Shown here: positions 5,172 to 7,208 of the stretch, in pieces
How the letters are laid out: each line of letters starts with the position of its first letter
Numbering within the stretch: position 1 is the first letter of the stretch
From: an uncultured Bacteroidales bacterium
Lineage (GTDB): Bacteria; Bacteroidota; Bacteroidia; Bacteroidales; UBA932
Direction of reading: 5' to 3'
NCBI GenBank assembly: GCA_946406275.1
Contig: CAMJJZ010000055.1
Span: forward strand, 1 to 7,208
DNA: 7,208 bases
Made by a program: the position numbers and the translations under genes
The notes under the pieces: generated by a model
Told to the model about the DNA's origin: nothing
The model's database searches: none
What the model saw: the letters and a program-made list of their open reading frames with translations, nothing else

Positions 5172-6947
5172 ATGAGAATCAGGACTATTCTTACCGCGGC
5201 CGCAGCCGCTCTCATCTGCACCGCAGCATTCGCAGGACCGGCATCGCCCGTACCTTTTACCGCCACCCAGCCGGACGGAACAACAATCACCCTCCAGCGT
5301 CATGGTGACGAGTTCTTCCACTGGACAACAATCGCCGGCACTTCCCAGGTGATGGAACAGGGAGAGGACGGCTGGTGGAGGCCTTCAACCATCGATTCCA
5401 ACGCAAGACAAAACGGCGTCGCCCGCAGGCGCGCGGCAAATGCAGTCCGCCCGCGAACCCATACAGACAACAAGATGACCCACGGAGAGCGTCATATCCC
5501 CGTTTTCCTTGTGCAGTTCACGGATCTTTCATTCAAGACATCCTCTCCGGCGGAGAAATTCGACGCCCTGCTGAATCAGGAAGGTTATTCCGGCAACGGC
5601 GGAACGGGGTCGGTCCGTGACTACTACATGGACAACTCCGACGGTCAGTTCATTCCCGTATTCGACGTATATGGTCCTGTGGATCTTCCAAACAATATGG
5701 CCTATTACGGCAAGAACAGCGGGAACAGCGACGTTAGGCCGGAAGAGGCCCTCATCCATGCAGCCAAGGCCCTGGACGATCAGGTGGATTTCAGTCAGTA
5801 TGACTTCGACAATGACGGCTTCGTGGACATGGCGCTGTTCTACTACGCCGGCTACAGTGAGGCAGAGGGCGGTCCCGCCAATTCCATCTGGCCCCACCAG
5901 TGGGACGTCCAGTACGTCAGTATTGGAAAAAACAGTTACTTTGACGGCATTCGTTTCAGCAAGTACTTCTGCACTTCGGAGCTTAAGGGTTCAAGCGGAT
6001 CCTCTATGTGCGGCATAGGCGCAACCTGCCATGAGTTTGCACATTCCTTAGGTCTTCCTGACTTCTATGACACGGACTACGAGACCAACGGCGAGGCATT
6101 AGGCCTGTACTATTTCTCCACTATGGACGCCGGCTGCTACCTCAACGACAGCCGCACTCCTCCATACTTCAACTCGGAAGAGCGCATCCTTCTTGGCTGG
6201 ATGACAACCGGCGACGTTCCGGAGCTTCCTTCAGGTCAGGTAAGCTTCCCTTCTGTGAGGTATGGCGTTGCATATAAGAGCCTGACGGAGGTGGATGGCG
6301 AGTATTTCCTGTATGAGTGCCGCGACGCCACCGGATGGGACAAATACCTTCCAACCGGACTTACAGTCTATCACGTTGACAAATCTACAGCCAGGAGGGT
6401 TGGCGGCATCACTCCCTATGCACAATGGGCAGAGTGGGAAACCTACAACACCATCAACGCTTATGGCAGCCATCCCTGCTTCTACATAATACCTGCCGCC
6501 AACCAGTCGTCTCTGAACTACATTTCATACACGCTGTCGGATTACGTATTCCCCGGCTCCAAGTTAAAGACAAGCTATACGCCAGTGGACTGGAACAAGA
6601 AAGACACTGGCTATTCCTTCAGTGATATTTCATATTCCAGCACCGATAAGAAAGTCTCCTTCACGGTCACAAACGCCAATGCCCCGGTATCCAGTTTTAA
6701 GGAAATGGGATTCAACGCTATTGCAGATCCCGGAAACGGCATTTATGCCGCCGGTGACGGATTCTTCCCCCAGCTGGAACTTGTGGACGGTCAGGAGCCT
6801 TCTTCCGTGGCCTGGAGCTATGATGGCAACGGCCTCAGCGGCAATGGTGAAATCACCCTCACGGCCGGAACACACAGCATTGTAGCCGTGCTTACGTTTG
6901 CCAACGGCACCGTTGAAACGCTTGAGCTTGCAATTGATGTGAAATAA
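5172..6947 (+). CDS. secreted M6-family (immune inhibitor A-like) zinc metalloprotease
   Basis: This 591-residue endopeptidase has a signal peptide with an Ala-rich core and a likely cut after Ala-Phe-Ala (residue 21). Residues 22 to about 105 look like a propeptide ending in a basic stretch (RRR at 85-87). The catalytic domain carries MDNSDGQFIPVFDVYGPV (153-170), a calcium-loop-like DFDNDGFVD (211-219), IWPHQW (239-244), and the zinc site HEFAHSLGLPD (His287, Glu288, His291, Asp297), i.e. HExxHxxGxxD. The Met-turn is STMDAG (Met318). These are hallmarks of peptidase family M6, whose members degrade host or environmental proteins. Residues from about 505 to 591 form an Ig-like beta domain. 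No type IX secretion C-terminal domain is evident, so the final location is open. Translation starts at the ATG 6 bp after the lipoprotein stop, without Shine-Dalgarno. Targets are unknown; nutrient protein digestion is a plausible default. Confidence 0.92.
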   Translation: MRIRTILTAAAAALICTAAFAGPASPVPFTATQPDGTTITLQRHGDEFFHWTTIAGTSQVMEQGEDGWWRPSTIDSNARQNGVARRRAANAVRPRTHTDNKMTHGERHIPVFLVQFTDLSFKTSSPAEKFDALLNQEGYSGNGGTGSVRDYYMDNSDGQFIPVFDVYGPVDLPNNMAYYGKNSGNSDVRPEEALIHAAKALDDQVDFSQYDFDNDGFVDMALFYYAGYSEAEGGPANSIWPHQWDVQYVSIGKNSYFDGIRFSKYFCTSELKGSSGSSMCGIGATCHEFAHSLGLPDFYDTDYETNGEALGLYYFSTMDAGCYLNDSRTPPYFNSEERILLGWMTTGDVPELPSGQVSFPSVRYGVAYKSLTEVDGEYFLYECRDATGWDKYLPTGLTVYHVDKSTARRVGGITPYAQWAEWETYNTINAYGSHPCFYIIPAANQSSLNYISYTLSDYVFPGSKLKTSYTPVDWNKKDTGYSFSDISYSSTDKKVSFTVTNANAPVSSFKEMGFNAIADPGNGIYAAGDGFFPQLELVDGQEPSSVAWSYDGNGLSGNGEITLTAGTHSIVAVLTFANGTVETLELAIDVK

Positions 6948-6948
6948 A

Positions 6949-6980
6949 TTTGGTGGGTAAGAAAAATTGTCATATCTTTG
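6949..6980 (+). promoter_or_regulatory. rpsU promoter (TTTG, 20-bp spacer, TATCTTTG)
   Basis: The -33 element TTTG (6949-6952) and the -7 element TATCTTTG (6973-6980) are separated by 20 bp, the ideal Bacteroidota arrangement. Transcription should start near 6985-6989, giving a leader of about 25-29 nt. The promoter begins one base after the protease stop, so rpsU can be expressed independently of the upstream pair. No hairpin terminator is visible between them. Confidence 0.8.
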
Positions 6981-6996
6981 CAGCCCAATTGAGAAA

Positions 6997-7005
6997 AAGG
7001 AGGTG
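6997..7005 (+). promoter_or_regulatory. strong Shine-Dalgarno sequence of rpsU
   Basis: AAGGAGGTG lies 8 bases upstream of the ATG at 7014 and can pair with most of the 16S rRNA anti-Shine-Dalgarno. The other genes in the window have none. In Bacteroidia, rpsU is a known exception with a strong Shine-Dalgarno, proposed to let ribosomes lacking bS21 translate bS21. Confidence 0.9.
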
Positions 7006-7013
7006 TAAAAAGC

Positions 7014-7208
7014 ATGATCATCGTTCCCGTTAAAGAAGGCGAAAACATCGAGAGAGCCCTTAAAAAGTTCAAGCGCAAGTTCGAAAAGACCGGCGCCGTC
7101 CGCGAGATGCGTGCCCGCAAGAACTTCGAGAAGCCTTCCGTGATCAAGCGTATGGCTATGCAGAAGGCCATCTACGTTCAGAAGCTCCGTCTTGAAGAAG
7201 ACCAGTAA
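7014..7208 (+). CDS. rpsU: 30S ribosomal protein bS21
   Basis: This 64-residue basic protein has the standard bS21 sequence, beginning MIIVPVKEGENIERALKKFK, with the conserved KTG and RARKNFEKPS segments. It binds the small subunit near the 3' end of 16S rRNA. In Bacteroidia, bS21 with bS18 and bS6 holds the anti-Shine-Dalgarno so that it is not used in normal initiation; a tyrosine at position 54 is part of this contact, and Tyr54 is present here (KAIYVQKL). The length is normal for the phylum and the stop codon is the last three bases of the window. It has its own promoter and a strong Shine-Dalgarno, so its synthesis is probably autoregulated by bS21 supply. What follows lies outside the window. 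Confidence 0.97.
   Translation: MIIVPVKEGENIERALKKFKRKFEKTGAVREMRARKNFEKPSVIKRMAMQKAIYVQKLRLEEDQ

Noticed and set aside
6948..7013. Terminator between the protease and rpsU
   Set aside because: No GC-rich hairpin with a T-run is present; the space is filled by the rpsU promoter and Shine-Dalgarno. CAATTG at 6986-6991 is too short to count.

Overview
The window comes from a member of the Bacteroidota, most likely the Bacteroidales. Three promoter -7 boxes fit the TAnnTTTG consensus of that phylum, and most genes lack a Shine-Dalgarno sequence. A lipoprotein with BACON-like repeats is present. The last gene, rpsU (bS21), carries a strong Shine-Dalgarno sequence and a tyrosine at position 54, as in Bacteroidia. 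The coding DNA is moderately GC-rich and is packed almost without gaps. I cannot place the genus; an uncultured gut or rumen lineage would fit.

The left half (1-3819) is a minus-strand unit of three genes. In transcription order these are a 742-residue membrane protein with an EF-hand calcium-binding loop, a 384-residue archaeal-type (ATPase_2-like) P-loop ATPase, and a Sir2 NAD-dependent protein deacylase that runs off the left edge. The junctions are a 1-nt TAATG overlap and a 4-nt ATGA overlap, so the three proteins are probably co-translated. What they do together is unknown.

A 110-bp AT-rich region (3820-3929) separates this unit from a divergent plus-strand pair. It holds a -7 promoter box for each direction and a 9-bp-arm inverted repeat overlapping the plus-strand box. 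The pair is a lipoprotein with three BACON-like repeats and, 6 bp downstream, a secreted M6 (immune inhibitor A-type) zinc metalloprotease with the full HExxHxxGxxD site. Both proteins are exported, so they probably act together at or outside the cell surface.

The window ends with rpsU, which has its own well-formed promoter (TTTG, 20-bp spacer, TATCTTTG) and an extended Shine-Dalgarno sequence. This matches the known exception in Bacteroidia, where bS21 helps hide the anti-Shine-Dalgarno and its own mRNA is thought to sense free anti-Shine-Dalgarno. No tRNA, rRNA, CRISPR array, insertion sequence or clear terminator was seen, and no stretch over 300 bp lacks a gene. I found no convincing new defence or mobile system. 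The most open questions are the EF-hand/ATPase/Sir2 cluster and the lipoprotein-protease pair.
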